A stretch of 40,006 bases of DNA from assembly GCA_937922745.1 (NCBI GenBank), contig CALAJO010000056.1:1-40006 (forward strand). Reading direction: 5' to 3'. The notes below the pieces were generated by a model that saw only the letters and a program-made list of their open reading frames with translations, was not told the origin of the DNA and searched no databases. Origin of the DNA: an uncultured cyanobacterium. Its GTDB lineage: Bacteria; Cyanobacteriota; Vampirovibrionia; Vampirovibrionales; JAGQHJ01. Shown one piece after another: positions 25,512 to 32,946 of this stretch. Positions within the stretch are counted from its first letter, which is position 1; every line of letters starts with the position of its first letter. A program made the translations under genes and the position numbers.

Positions 25512-26010
25512 GCTGTACTAATCCCTTTCTGGCGAAATTTTTCTACACAACACTGACAAATACGGTATCGACAGGAAAAAAGAAAACTTTGATCGAAATC
25601 CCTTTTTCTCTTGAGAACAGATGGCGATTTAATTTATATCAACCCCGGTATCATTATTAAATTCGCTCATTTTGCCGATCATCAACCCGGTTATCCGCTT
25701 TTCACAAGGTATTCTCGATGAAGAAGCCCCTTCGTCCCTCCTCTTCAGAATCCCTACGTATTAATCAGGGCCAACCAATATTAAAGGAACATTAAACTTG
25801 GATATTCCCTGACATCGAACCTTTGGTTAGCGTTTTTATATATATACAAGACAGGTTTCAAGTATCCGAAATAAAAGTTAAACAGCGAATAACAGGTTTT
25901 CTTTTGGTGTGTGGCTTTGTGTGGTGACTTAGGCGAGTCATAAGGGCTTCTGAAGAACTCTCTTTCAGAAGCCCTTGGGGTTTTTATTGATAATTTCAAA
26001 CGTTTACGTG
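25512..26010. other. 499-base intergenic region with an orphan rightward terminator
   Basis: No convincing protein gene is present on either strand. It is AT-rich in its left part and contains a TATATATATA stretch at 25836-25847. A strong terminator ends at about 25985 in the plus direction, although no plus-strand gene precedes it. A small RNA is possible (see findings). Confidence 0.5.
25942..25986 (+). terminator. Orphan rightward Rho-independent terminator
   Basis: A 13-bp perfect stem AAGGGCTTCTGAA / TTCAGAAGCCCTT (25942-25954 and 25964-25976) is followed by GGGGTTTTTATTG. On the minus strand no T run follows, so it does not serve the leftward 26011 gene. Confidence 0.75.
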
Positions 26011-26349
26011 CTATTCTTCGCCTTTGGATTGAATGGCCCAGACTAATAAGCCTGCCAGAATACAAAAACTCATGTAATAGCAACCAAATTTGCCCAGAAC
26101 CAGTGGCGTGGAGCCCACAGTTGCACCCAGCCCGGCAACAGACCACCAAGGATGCTCCTTGATGGTAAGGCCGATTTTACGCAAGCCGTTATAAAACTGC
26201 TTTAACGGAGGAGGCGTCGCCTGCACCGGCTGCTGATTCATATTGGCAGGCATCATCACCATTTTGCCGCTGGCTTGCGCGGATGCGGTTTCTGGCATCT
26301 CCTGCCCGGCCATTGTTTGTGGCTGGTATTCTTCGTGTTGGGAGTCCAT
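26011..26349 (-). CDS. Small membrane protein, polar N-terminus
   Basis: A 112-residue protein. The first 55 residues are polar (Gln, Met, Pro-rich). A helix LKQFYNGLRKIGLTIKEHPW leads into two hydrophobic segments (WSVAGLGATVGSTPLVLG and YYMSFCILAGLLVWAI). The KEHPWWSVAGLGATVG stretch resembles KDHPIMTGAAVGGMAA in the 29349 gene, suggesting a shared membrane module. The ATG at 26349 is preferred over the TTG two codons earlier. Function unknown. Confidence 0.6.
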   Translation of the reverse strand: MDSQHEEYQPQTMAGQEMPETASAQASGKMVMMPANMNQQPVQATPPPLKQFYNGLRKIGLTIKEHPWWSVAGLGATVGSTPLVLGKFGCYYMSFCILAGLLVWAIQSKGEE

Positions 26350-26520
26350 TTTCAATCAGGTACCTCGTGTACTCATCATCTGGCAGGTTTATCGGCAACT
26401 TTCTCCAAAACTGAAATGTCCACTATATGATGGAGTTGAAATTCAGCGACTATAGTTCCTCGGAAATTGGACGATATCCAGGCGATACCGAGGAAGTGTA
26501 AAGACAAGGCAACCCACTCT

Positions 26521-26754
26521 ATGGAGAATAAACGCAGCATCTGGTCCTATATAGGTTATTACGGGTTTATCTACCTTATTATTGTGGTCATCCTGGTTGT
26601 TGGGTACCCGTTGGCCCAGCAGTTTGCCAAACCCATTGCCGCCATTGTGTTTCCCATCAACGATGACAACTCCCTGATGAAGAACCTGATTGTGATGACC
26701 CTGATGTACTGGATTATGGTTGGTTTTTATACCCTGGTGATGAAAAAAAAATAG
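26521..26754 (+). CDS. Small two-segment membrane protein
   Basis: A 77-residue protein with two transmembrane helices (FIYLIIVVILVVGYPLAQQF and LIVMTLMYWIMVGFYTLVM) and a basic end KKK. The ATG at 26521 is chosen because the longer frame starts with TTG and lacks support; the Shine-Dalgarno is weak (AAGG 12 bases upstream). No family recognised. Confidence 0.6.
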   Translation: MENKRSIWSYIGYYGFIYLIIVVILVVGYPLAQQFAKPIAAIVFPINDDNSLMKNLIVMTLMYWIMVGFYTLVMKKK

Positions 26755-26770
26755 TTGCGGTTAAAAAGAT

Positions 26771-26810
26771 AAAAAAAAGAGTTCTGCCTCCAAACAGAAC
26801 TCTTATATTT
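26771..26810. terminator. Bidirectional terminator
   Basis: AAGAGTTCTG (26777-26786) pairs with CAGAACTCTT (26795-26804). On the minus strand eight T residues follow, a strong stop for the leftward glycine-repeat gene. In the plus direction ATATTT follows, a weaker stop for the 26521 gene. Confidence 0.85.
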
Positions 26811-26894
26811 AAAAATCTCGCTTATTAGCTATTAATAATTTTAAAATCTCTTACAAGTCATATCCTCTATTCATACAAGTCACGCTATCTTGGC

Positions 26895-28520
26895 TTATGC
26901 TCTGCTCAGCCCTCCAAAGATGGATTGGATAGCCTGCACCAGGATCTGGCTCAACATTGCCATAAACTGTTGATTTGAGCCAAGACCGGTTGCATTTGCC
27001 ACAGCGTTACCGGCAGTTCCGGCTACGGCATTGGCTGCGCCACCACCATATCCACCTGCTGATCCGGCTGTACCTGCGTTGCCAGCAGCAGTCGCCATGT
27101 TAAGGGCGTTAATGCCGCCGCCTCCGCCGCCGCCTTTATTATTACCGGCGTTGCCTGCGTTGCCTGCGTTACCAGCGTTGCCTGCATTACCTGCATTTCC
27201 GGCGTTACCGGCGTTGCCTGCGTTACCAGCGTTGCCTGCATTACCAGCATTTCCAGCGTTACCGGCTTTACCTGAGTTTCCGGCGTTGCCTGCGTTACCA
27301 GCGTTGCCTGCATTACCTGCGTTATTGTTGGCCTTTTCGATATTACTTCCTAAGTCGCCACGGGTAACGGTAGAAATGGCTCTATCATACTTATCTTTAT
27401 CCTTAACGGACTTGCCGCCAAGCATATCCTTACCATCTGCACCGAAGACCTGGTTCAACTGCAAGGTGCCTCGCTTCAGCGCAGCTGTTACGGCAGCCAG
27501 GGTTTGCACATCCTTGTCACCAACGCCGCCCTGTTTGGCAAGGTCGCCATTACCGGTTTTTTCAAGCAGTCTCTTCAACTGGCCGTTATCATAGTTACCA
27601 CCTGCGTTCTTAAAGCGGGAAGCAACCAGTGCGAAGGTTGCTGCGCTGGATGCAGCAGGGTTACCGGAGTTCAGGTCGCGATACAGGGTGTTGGAGGCAT
27701 TGTTCATTGCCGTTGCGCTTTCCAAGCGATCACCTGCATAGAACTCAGCCGCATAACCTTCTACAATCCGGGTACGTGCCTGGGCCGTATTGGCGCCACC
27801 AGCACGGATCTTGTCATCGTTGACGTTCCCGTTCTGGTCTACTGCGTCAATATAGGCTTGGAATCCTGCAATGTCGGACTGCCTATTGCGGACGGCTCCG
27901 GCGACATTTTGGCCGCCAAATGTGGTGCCTGCACCACCGGCAGCGCCATAACCGCCACCAGCGTTGCCTGCATTACCAGCATTTCCGGCGTTACCGGCAT
28001 TGCCTGCATTACCAGCTTTGGCTACGCCACCGTATCCACCAGCGTTGCCTGCATTTCCGGCATTTCCAGCATTACCGGCGTTACCAGCATTGCCTGCGTT
28101 GCCAGCATTACCAGCGTTACCGGCATTACCATAACCACCGGCGTTACCAGCATTGCCTGCGTTGCCAGCATTACCAGCGTTACCGGCAACGCCATTGGCA
28201 GCTGTCCCTGCCAGGTTATTAATTTGGCCGGCAGTGCCGTTATTCATTAGCAGCATTGCCATAATGGCCATTGCGAGTACCGACATGGTTTGCATATCAA
28301 GGCCGCCACCGCCAGAACCAACTCGGTTAAAGCTGCTGCCCGAGAAGGTATCCAGTGCCATGGTCGTTGGAGAGGAGCCAAAAAGGCTGCTTCCGCCAAG
28401 CAGGCTAGATGTGCCACCAAGACCGGTTAATGGGCTGGTGACAGGAGCAGACAGGGGACTGATATTAAATGATGATCGATTAAACAGGCTATTGGTGATT
28501 GGGTTGAATGGTAAGCCCAT
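26895..28520 (-). CDS. Large protein with Asn-Ala-Gly triplet repeats
   Basis: A 541-residue protein of no known family. Layout: a Ser/Leu/Gly/Phe-rich N-terminus (1-72) and a Met-rich hydrophobic helix (74-92, DMQTMSVLAMAIMAMLLM). Three blocks of Asn-Ala-Gly follow (114-128 five units, 132-161 ten, 171-188 six), split by GYG. A globular-looking domain spans about 205-395 (QAYIDAVDQNGNVNDDKIRA to AISTVTRGDLGSNIEKAN). A long repeat block of twenty triplets, including one NSG and one KAG, follows at 400-459, then a poly-Gly run. A Gly/Ala segment and a hydrophobic C-terminal helix (FMAMLSQILVQAIQSIFGG) end the protein. No signal peptide is visible. GGAGGA lies upstream of the ATG within a purine-rich leader. 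Confidence 0.85.
   Translation of the reverse strand: MGLPFNPITNSLFNRSSFNISPLSAPVTSPLTGLGGTSSLLGGSSLFGSSPTTMALDTFSGSSFNRVGSGGGGLDMQTMSVLAMAIMAMLLMNNGTAGQINNLAGTAANGVAGNAGNAGNAGNAGNAGGYGNAGNAGNAGNAGNAGNAGNAGNAGNAGNAGGYGGVAKAGNAGNAGNAGNAGNAGNAGGGYGAAGGAGTTFGGQNVAGAVRNRQSDIAGFQAYIDAVDQNGNVNDDKIRAGGANTAQARTRIVEGYAAEFYAGDRLESATAMNNASNTLYRDLNSGNPAASSAATFALVASRFKNAGGNYDNGQLKRLLEKTGNGDLAKQGGVGDKDVQTLAAVTAALKRGTLQLNQVFGADGKDMLGGKSVKDKDKYDRAISTVTRGDLGSNIEKANNNAGNAGNAGNAGNAGNSGKAGNAGNAGNAGNAGNAGNAGNAGNAGNAGNAGNAGNAGNAGNNKGGGGGGGINALNMATAAGNAGTAGSAGGYGGGAANAVAGTAGNAVANATGLGSNQQFMAMLSQILVQAIQSIFGGLSRA
27147..27326 (-). repeat. Triplet-coding tandem repeat, C-terminal block (20 units of 9 bases)
   Basis: Twenty consecutive 9-base units encode Gly-Asn-Ala, with one Gly-Lys-Ala and one Gly-Asn-Ser. 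Synonymous codons vary from unit to unit (Asn AAT/AAC, Ala GCA/GCC/GCT, Gly GGT/GGC/GGA), so the amino-acid pattern is better conserved than the DNA. Confidence 0.9.
27960..28013 (-). repeat. Triplet-coding tandem repeat, 6 units
   Basis: Six 9-base units encode Gly-Asn-Ala (residues 171-188 of the protein), preceded in the protein by one Lys-Ala-Gly variant. Confidence 0.85.
28041..28130 (-). repeat. Triplet-coding tandem repeat, 10 units
   Basis: Ten 9-base units encode Gly-Asn-Ala (residues 132-161 of the protein), flanked by Gly-Tyr-Gly on both sides. Confidence 0.85.
28140..28184 (-). repeat. Triplet-coding tandem repeat, 5 units
   Basis: Five 9-base units encode Gly-Asn-Ala (residues 114-128 of the protein), directly after a Gly-Val-Ala variant unit. 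Confidence 0.85.
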
Positions 28521-29348
28521 CTTCTCTATCCTCCTAACTTACTTCTCTTGTTTTCTCTTCTCAAAAAACTGATTAATTAAAAATTGGAAATTAAAAACGA
28601 ACCCTGATAAGTGGGTTCAGAGGCATCCCGGTTAAAAACAGACATGCCAAAAGCCAGATAAACCAATGGAGATACGGCATTGACTTATCTGTTGAAAGTT
28701 GTGTATTTCGTGCTTCTCTCTCATGTGTTCTCTTCTCTCTCTCCGATTAAAAAGTTTCTACTGGCTTTGGGTTATCCTACTTAACGCGTCTGCTTCTAAG
28801 CGTTACTCTCATCACTCTCTTCTTACATAGGCTCTTCTCTCCAATTTCTAATAATAAAACACGTATAATTAAATAAACAATTCATAAATCCAAAATTGCT
28901 TCATTATTACAAAGCTGTTACATCAAATTTTGAATGATGCCTTAACTCCCAATCGTTACAGGGCATTCCAATTAATCCAGGGGAAGTTGAGACAAAAGTA
29001 AAAATGTGAATCTACGCGGCTATTTGGTGCTGGGCTCAGCAGTCGTAAAATTTTTTGCCTTCATTTCCATTCCTTATATATAGGGAGAAGACCTCTTAAT
29101 AATTTCTTTCTTTTTAATCAGCAGAATTAATGCGGGCATTTGTTTTTTATCGCTCATTTAAATAATCGAAAAATGCAGGAAGCAGGACACTTTTTGAGCT
29201 TTTAACAACATAGAATTGTCACGAAATGTAACAACCTATAGCCATCAAAGCAATTTACCCAGCCAAGATGTTTTTTTTAATAATACATATAATTTAAGCG
29301 AATCGACTTTTTAACGAACGAGAGAAGAGAAGGTTTAATAGAGAGAAG
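28521..29348. promoter_or_regulatory. 828-base divergent control region of the glycine-rich pair
   Basis: No gene is present. On the minus strand a TTGTTT (28875-28880) / TATTAT (28851-28856) pair with an 18-base spacer could start a leader of about 330 bases. That leader holds several GAGAGAAGAG-type purine runs (28520-28560, 28712-28744, 28788-28842 as complementary TC runs) and a terminator-like hairpin. On the plus strand TATAAT at 29288-29293 precedes the 29349 gene, with GAGAGAAGAGAAGG and GAGAGAAG just before the ATG. The middle part (28860-29280) is AT-rich. Confidence 0.55.
28587..28618 (-). terminator. Terminator-like hairpin inside the leader of the repeat gene
   Basis: GAACCC (28599-28604) pairs with GGGTTC (28613-28618). 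On the minus strand GTTTTTAATTT follows, which is the form of an intrinsic terminator or attenuator about 70 bases before the repeat-protein start. On the plus strand no T run follows. Confidence 0.5.
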
Positions 29349-30776
29349 ATGAATTTCATTACGTCTTTTAATCCGCTCATATCCACACAGGCACGTACCA
29401 TGCCTGCCATTTCCTCTCGTCAGGATATAGCAGCGCCTTCGGCCTTTAACCTGGGCGGATCCTTTTCTCAACCAGCCAATACAAGTTTTGCACTGGGTGG
29501 TGGTTTTTCCAACCAACCGTCCATGACGAACATGCTGCAACAAATTTTGCAAATGGTGTTAATGGAATTCCTGAAGCAGGCCTTTAGCACCATGGGCGGT
29601 GTGTTCTCCCCTAATGCGAACCCTGCCGTGACAGGTACAACAGGTAACGCTGGAACGGGCGCTACTGGTGGAACAATTGGCACTGCTGGTAACACTGGTA
29701 CTGCGGGTGGCGCAACGGGTGGCTATGGCTCCGTTGGTAATAACACCGGCGGCACAACCCCGGCAGGTGGAACCAACACTGGAACTGCAACCAATGCAAC
29801 ACCTATTAACAACAATACCGATTTTAGACAATTAAATACACAACAACGCACCAACCTAAGTGGCCTAAGCGATAGAGAGCGCGCTGTCCTTCACCTTTGG
29901 GGACGCCAGATGGCCGCTAAAGGCCATCAGGATGGCGGTATCCAGTTAACCGTACTGGAAGGCGCACAGCAAGGCGGCAGTAATTCCGTCATCATCAACC
30001 AGGCCGAGCTGGACTTGGTTAACGAACTGAATGCGAAAGACCAGGCCGAATTCGGCGGCATTACCGGCCGTAACCTGGATCGTGAATACTTCAAGGTCTT
30101 CCAAAAAATTACCGGCAAAGATATTTCCCAGCGTTATTCCAACGCCCCTGTTCGCTTTGCGACCGGCCCCGCCAAATTGCCTGAGCAATTTGCAGTGGAT
30201 TCCCCCGAGTGGGAAGCGGCAATGGAGCGCCAGAACGGCTTGAGCCGCTTTGATAACGCCGTGCTGCGTCTGTGGGGTCACCAACCGCTATTTAACGGCG
30301 GTAAAATCGATGGCTCCATCCTGGCCTACACTTTGGAAAGCAACAATTCCCTGGACAGAGGGATGAATAAAGCCGATGTGCGCTCCCTGCTGGAGTCGGA
30401 TCTGGCTGCGGACGGCATCGTTAACGGAGACTCCCTGGAGACTTCCTTCCTGGATACGATGGACAGATTGTACTTGGGTGGCCCAGGTGCCAGCGCCGAA
30501 AAAACCAGAAATGACGCGCTGAGCAAAGCGGCCAGCCTCGGCAGAACGATGCAGCAAATCGGCCGTGACACGACGCAAGGCGTTCAGGATGCCATCAGCA
30601 ATGTCGGCCAGATGATGAAAGATCATCCCATTATGACCGGCGCCGCCGTTGGCGGTATGGCTGCGGCTGCTGCGATCTGTCCGTTCCTGACCGGGTTGGG
30701 CGTTGGCGCAGCCGGCGTGGGAATGGCCCAAAACCTGATTGAAAACAAGATGGGTAACAAGACCCAAACAGCATAA
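29349..30776 (+). CDS. Large Gly/Thr-rich protein with duplicated module and C-terminal glycine-zipper
   Basis: A 475-residue protein of no known family. Layout: a Ser/Phe/Gly-rich N-terminus (1-58); a hydrophobic helix (MLQQILQMVLMEFLKQAF); a Gly/Thr/Asn-rich linker (about 90-155) with GTAGNTGTAGGATGG. Two related modules follow at about 178-260 and 300-385: RAVLHLWGRQMAAKGHQDGG against NAVLRLWGHQPLFNGGKIDG. The C-terminus is a hydrophobic Gly/Ala stretch (HPIMTGAAVGGMAAAAAICP, then LGVGAAGVGMAQ). No signal peptide is present. It is divergent from the Asn-Ala-Gly repeat gene and shares its helix and low-complexity design. Function unknown; a structural or secreted role is inference. Confidence 0.8.
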   Translation: MNFITSFNPLISTQARTMPAISSRQDIAAPSAFNLGGSFSQPANTSFALGGGFSNQPSMTNMLQQILQMVLMEFLKQAFSTMGGVFSPNANPAVTGTTGNAGTGATGGTIGTAGNTGTAGGATGGYGSVGNNTGGTTPAGGTNTGTATNATPINNNTDFRQLNTQQRTNLSGLSDRERAVLHLWGRQMAAKGHQDGGIQLTVLEGAQQGGSNSVIINQAELDLVNELNAKDQAEFGGITGRNLDREYFKVFQKITGKDISQRYSNAPVRFATGPAKLPEQFAVDSPEWEAAMERQNGLSRFDNAVLRLWGHQPLFNGGKIDGSILAYTLESNNSLDRGMNKADVRSLLESDLAADGIVNGDSLETSFLDTMDRLYLGGPGASAEKTRNDALSKAASLGRTMQQIGRDTTQGVQDAISNVGQMMKDHPIMTGAAVGGMAAAAAICPFLTGLGVGAAGVGMAQNLIENKMGNKTQTA

Positions 30777-31041
30777 CACTTTTTTGTTGCCCCAACGGCG
30801 ACACCAGGTTACACAACACACCCCAACACATTGTCCCTACACAACATCGCCAAACGTACTGTTTATTACGGTATCTTTACGCGTGAGGTTGTGGGGGATT
30901 TTTTCTTTTTAACCGGGTTTACGCGCGCTTTGCCCGGATTTGATGGCGGCTTGATTGCGATGTCATCCTTGAAAATCGGACGGGTTTGCATTAACCATAT
31001 AATTAAAAGTATCAGGATATGGATATAGAGGCTGGTAATCA

Positions 31042-31839
31042 ATGACAAGTGTGCAGGCAGAAATCGGTGTTTTTGGGGGTTCCGGGTTTTATCAGTTTTT
31101 GGAGGACGCTGAAACCGTTCAGGTTGAAACACCCTACGGAATGACGAGTTGCGACATTACCATCGGCACGGTTGCAGGACGCCGCGTTGCGTTTTTACCG
31201 CGCCATGGCTATAACCACAGCATCCCGCCGCATCTCATCAATTACCGCGCCAATGTCTGGGCTTTCAAAAAACTGGGCGTTACCCGCGTCATCAGCCCGT
31301 GCGCTGCCGGCAGCCTTCAAAAATATGTCCGCCCTGGCAGCTTCGTCATCTGCGACCAATATGTGGACAGAACCAACAGCCGCAAGGATACGTTTTACGA
31401 CGGCCCGATTGCCACCCACGTCAGCGCGGCCGACCCTTATTGCCCGGAGATGCGGCAATACGCCATTGACGCGGCTCGCGCCTGCGGCATCGAGCATCAC
31501 CCGGAAGGGACAGTTGTTGTCATCCAGGGGCCGCGCTTCAGCACCCGCGCGGAATCCAACTGGTTTCGCACGCAGGGCTGGGAAGTCATCAACATGACGC
31601 AATATCCGGAAGCCCACCTGGTGAAGGAATTGGAGATGTGCGTGGTCAACGTCTCCCTGATTACCGATTACGACACCGGCATCCCCGGCGTTGAGCCCGT
31701 AAGCCACGAGGAAGTGCTGAAGGTGTTTGCCGATAACAACGAGAAACTCAAAAACCTGCTGTTCAAGCTGATTGAAATTTTGCCGCCCCACCGCGAAAAT
31801 TGTGTATGCGGACAAGTCCTGTCCCATTCCAGAGTATAA
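31042..31839 (+). CDS. mtnP: S-methyl-5'-thioadenosine phosphorylase (PNP/MTAP family)
   Basis: A 265-residue purine nucleoside phosphorylase-fold enzyme (class II). Motifs are EIGVFGGSGFYQFLEDAETV, AFLPRHGYNHSIPPHLINYR (phosphate-binding), SPCAAGSLQKYVRPGSFVI, VVIQGPRFSTRAESNWFR and VINMTQYPEAHLVKELEMC. The Asn-Met-Thr and Pro-Glu pattern fits MTAP-type nucleoside binding. The enzyme cleaves methylthioadenosine from polyamine or AHL synthesis for methionine salvage; activity on other purine nucleosides cannot be excluded. No other mtn genes are in the window. GAGG precedes the ATG, with a TATAAT at 30998-31003. Confidence 0.9.
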   Translation: MTSVQAEIGVFGGSGFYQFLEDAETVQVETPYGMTSCDITIGTVAGRRVAFLPRHGYNHSIPPHLINYRANVWAFKKLGVTRVISPCAAGSLQKYVRPGSFVICDQYVDRTNSRKDTFYDGPIATHVSAADPYCPEMRQYAIDAARACGIEHHPEGTVVVIQGPRFSTRAESNWFRTQGWEVINMTQYPEAHLVKELEMCVVNVSLITDYDTGIPGVEPVSHEEVLKVFADNNEKLKNLLFKLIEILPPHRENCVCGQVLSHSRV

Positions 31840-31872
31840 TATCGAAGGTTATCAATTTAAGGATCCCCGTCC

Positions 31873-32151
31873 ATGGCTTGGGTTTTTCATTTTCTGGCCC
31901 AGTTAATCAATCTGTTAACCGTGCTGCTTATTATCCGCATCATCATGTCGTGGGTTGCGCCGCGCGCCAACTGGTACAATCAACCGCTAAGAACCCTGTA
32001 TTCCGTAACAGAGCCGGTTATGGCGCCTTTTCGTGCCATCATCCCGCCTATCGGCGGCCTGGACCTGAGCCCGATGATCCTGTTCCTGGTTCTAAACCTG
32101 TTACAGGGCCTGCTGCATTCATTGGCAGCGCAAACCGGGGTTTACAGTTAA
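31873..32151 (+). CDS. YggT family membrane protein
   Basis: A 92-residue integral membrane protein with two hydrophobic segments (FLAQLINLLTVLLIIRIIMS and LSPMILFLVLNLLQGLLHSL). Between them lies the conserved YggT loop WYNQPLRTLYSVTEPVMAPF followed by RAIIPPIGGLDLSP. YggT proteins are linked to cell-shape, division or chloroplast-type membrane organisation in Cyanobacteria; exact role unclear. AAGGATC lies before the ATG, and mtnP is 33 bases upstream, so the two are probably co-transcribed. Confidence 0.9.
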   Translation: MAWVFHFLAQLINLLTVLLIIRIIMSWVAPRANWYNQPLRTLYSVTEPVMAPFRAIIPPIGGLDLSPMILFLVLNLLQGLLHSLAAQTGVYS

Positions 32152-32158
32152 TTAATCT

Positions 32159-32713
32159 TCAGCTTAGCTTGCGTAAGGGCAACACGTTGGATTCCGACTG
32201 GGAGCGGTAGGTTGCGCCGTACCGCTTGGGGCTTTGCTGCCGTTGCCACTCGAACGGGGCTGTTTTAAAGGCGCTTTTCGTCCCGCGGTATTCCGTCCGT
32301 CGAATGATCTCGGCTTCAAACACATCCCCACTCTCTACAGTCACCGTAGTGCGGAATGGATTCTCGATAATGGGCTCGTAATTGGGGGAATCGCCATAGA
32401 CGACGGTTTTGGCGCTAATCGCATAAATGAGTTCGTAGGCTTCAATGCGATCCTTTTTGATGATCATATAGCGATCGTGGCCACAATGGCGGCAGAATTG
32501 TTGCAAAGGCTTCACTTCGCCCAGAACGGTTTTTTGCGGGGTTCGTTTGGCGTGGCACTGGCGGCAGATGGTAAACATCCAGCCGATTTTGACCTGGTAT
32601 CCGCAATCCGGACAAAACGAGGGCCCATCGATAAGATTGACGTGTGCATGCTCGCATTCACCGCCCCCAAAACACACCTGCATAAAAGCCCTTAAGGCCT
32701 TAACGAAATTCAC
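32159..32713 (-). CDS. Multi-zinc-ribbon hypothetical protein
   Basis: A 184-residue soluble protein with three CxxC-type pairs: FCPDCGYQV, ICRQCHAKR and FCRHCGHDR. These could make two zinc-binding sites, one formed by non-adjacent pairs. A beta-rich part (IIENPFRTTVTVESGDVFEA) and a basic C-terminus follow. The start is GTG, supported by AGAAGG 5 bases upstream. No family recognised. It converges on the YggT gene with a 7-base gap. Confidence 0.65.
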   Translation of the reverse strand: MNFVKALRAFMQVCFGGGECEHAHVNLIDGPSFCPDCGYQVKIGWMFTICRQCHAKRTPQKTVLGEVKPLQQFCRHCGHDRYMIIKKDRIEAYELIYAISAKTVVYGDSPNYEPIIENPFRTTVTVESGDVFEAEIIRRTEYRGTKSAFKTAPFEWQRQQSPKRYGATYRSQSESNVLPLRKLS

Positions 32714-32946
32714 GGAACCTTCTCTCCCTTCACTCCTACTTAAATTATAGTAGGTTTTTGGCAGATAATCATACTCTATCCGATTGGTCTATTGCTTCTC
32801 TCTCAAGTTTTGGAAAACCCCGTATTATCAAAACTCCCAGATTTATCCCAACCGTTTAGATGACCGTTATGTATCTATAATATAACAATCGTTTAAAGGA
32901 TTTTCATCATGCATGCTGCAAAAATCCGATAGTCTGGCTAGGACGG

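Noticed and set aside
25781-26149. 122-codon minus-strand frame
   Set aside because: It overlaps the better supported 26011 gene in another frame and covers AT-rich spacer and the terminator.
27147-28184. CRISPR-like array
   Set aside because: Units are 9 bases, in frame and without spacers; this is a coding triplet repeat.
27504-28250. 248-codon plus-strand frame, and Leu-Pro-Ala repeats at 27031-27594
   Set aside because: Both are antisense readings of the Asn-Ala-Gly repeat gene; the repeats simply mirror the real coding strand. The minus-strand gene has a ribosome binding site and a terminator.
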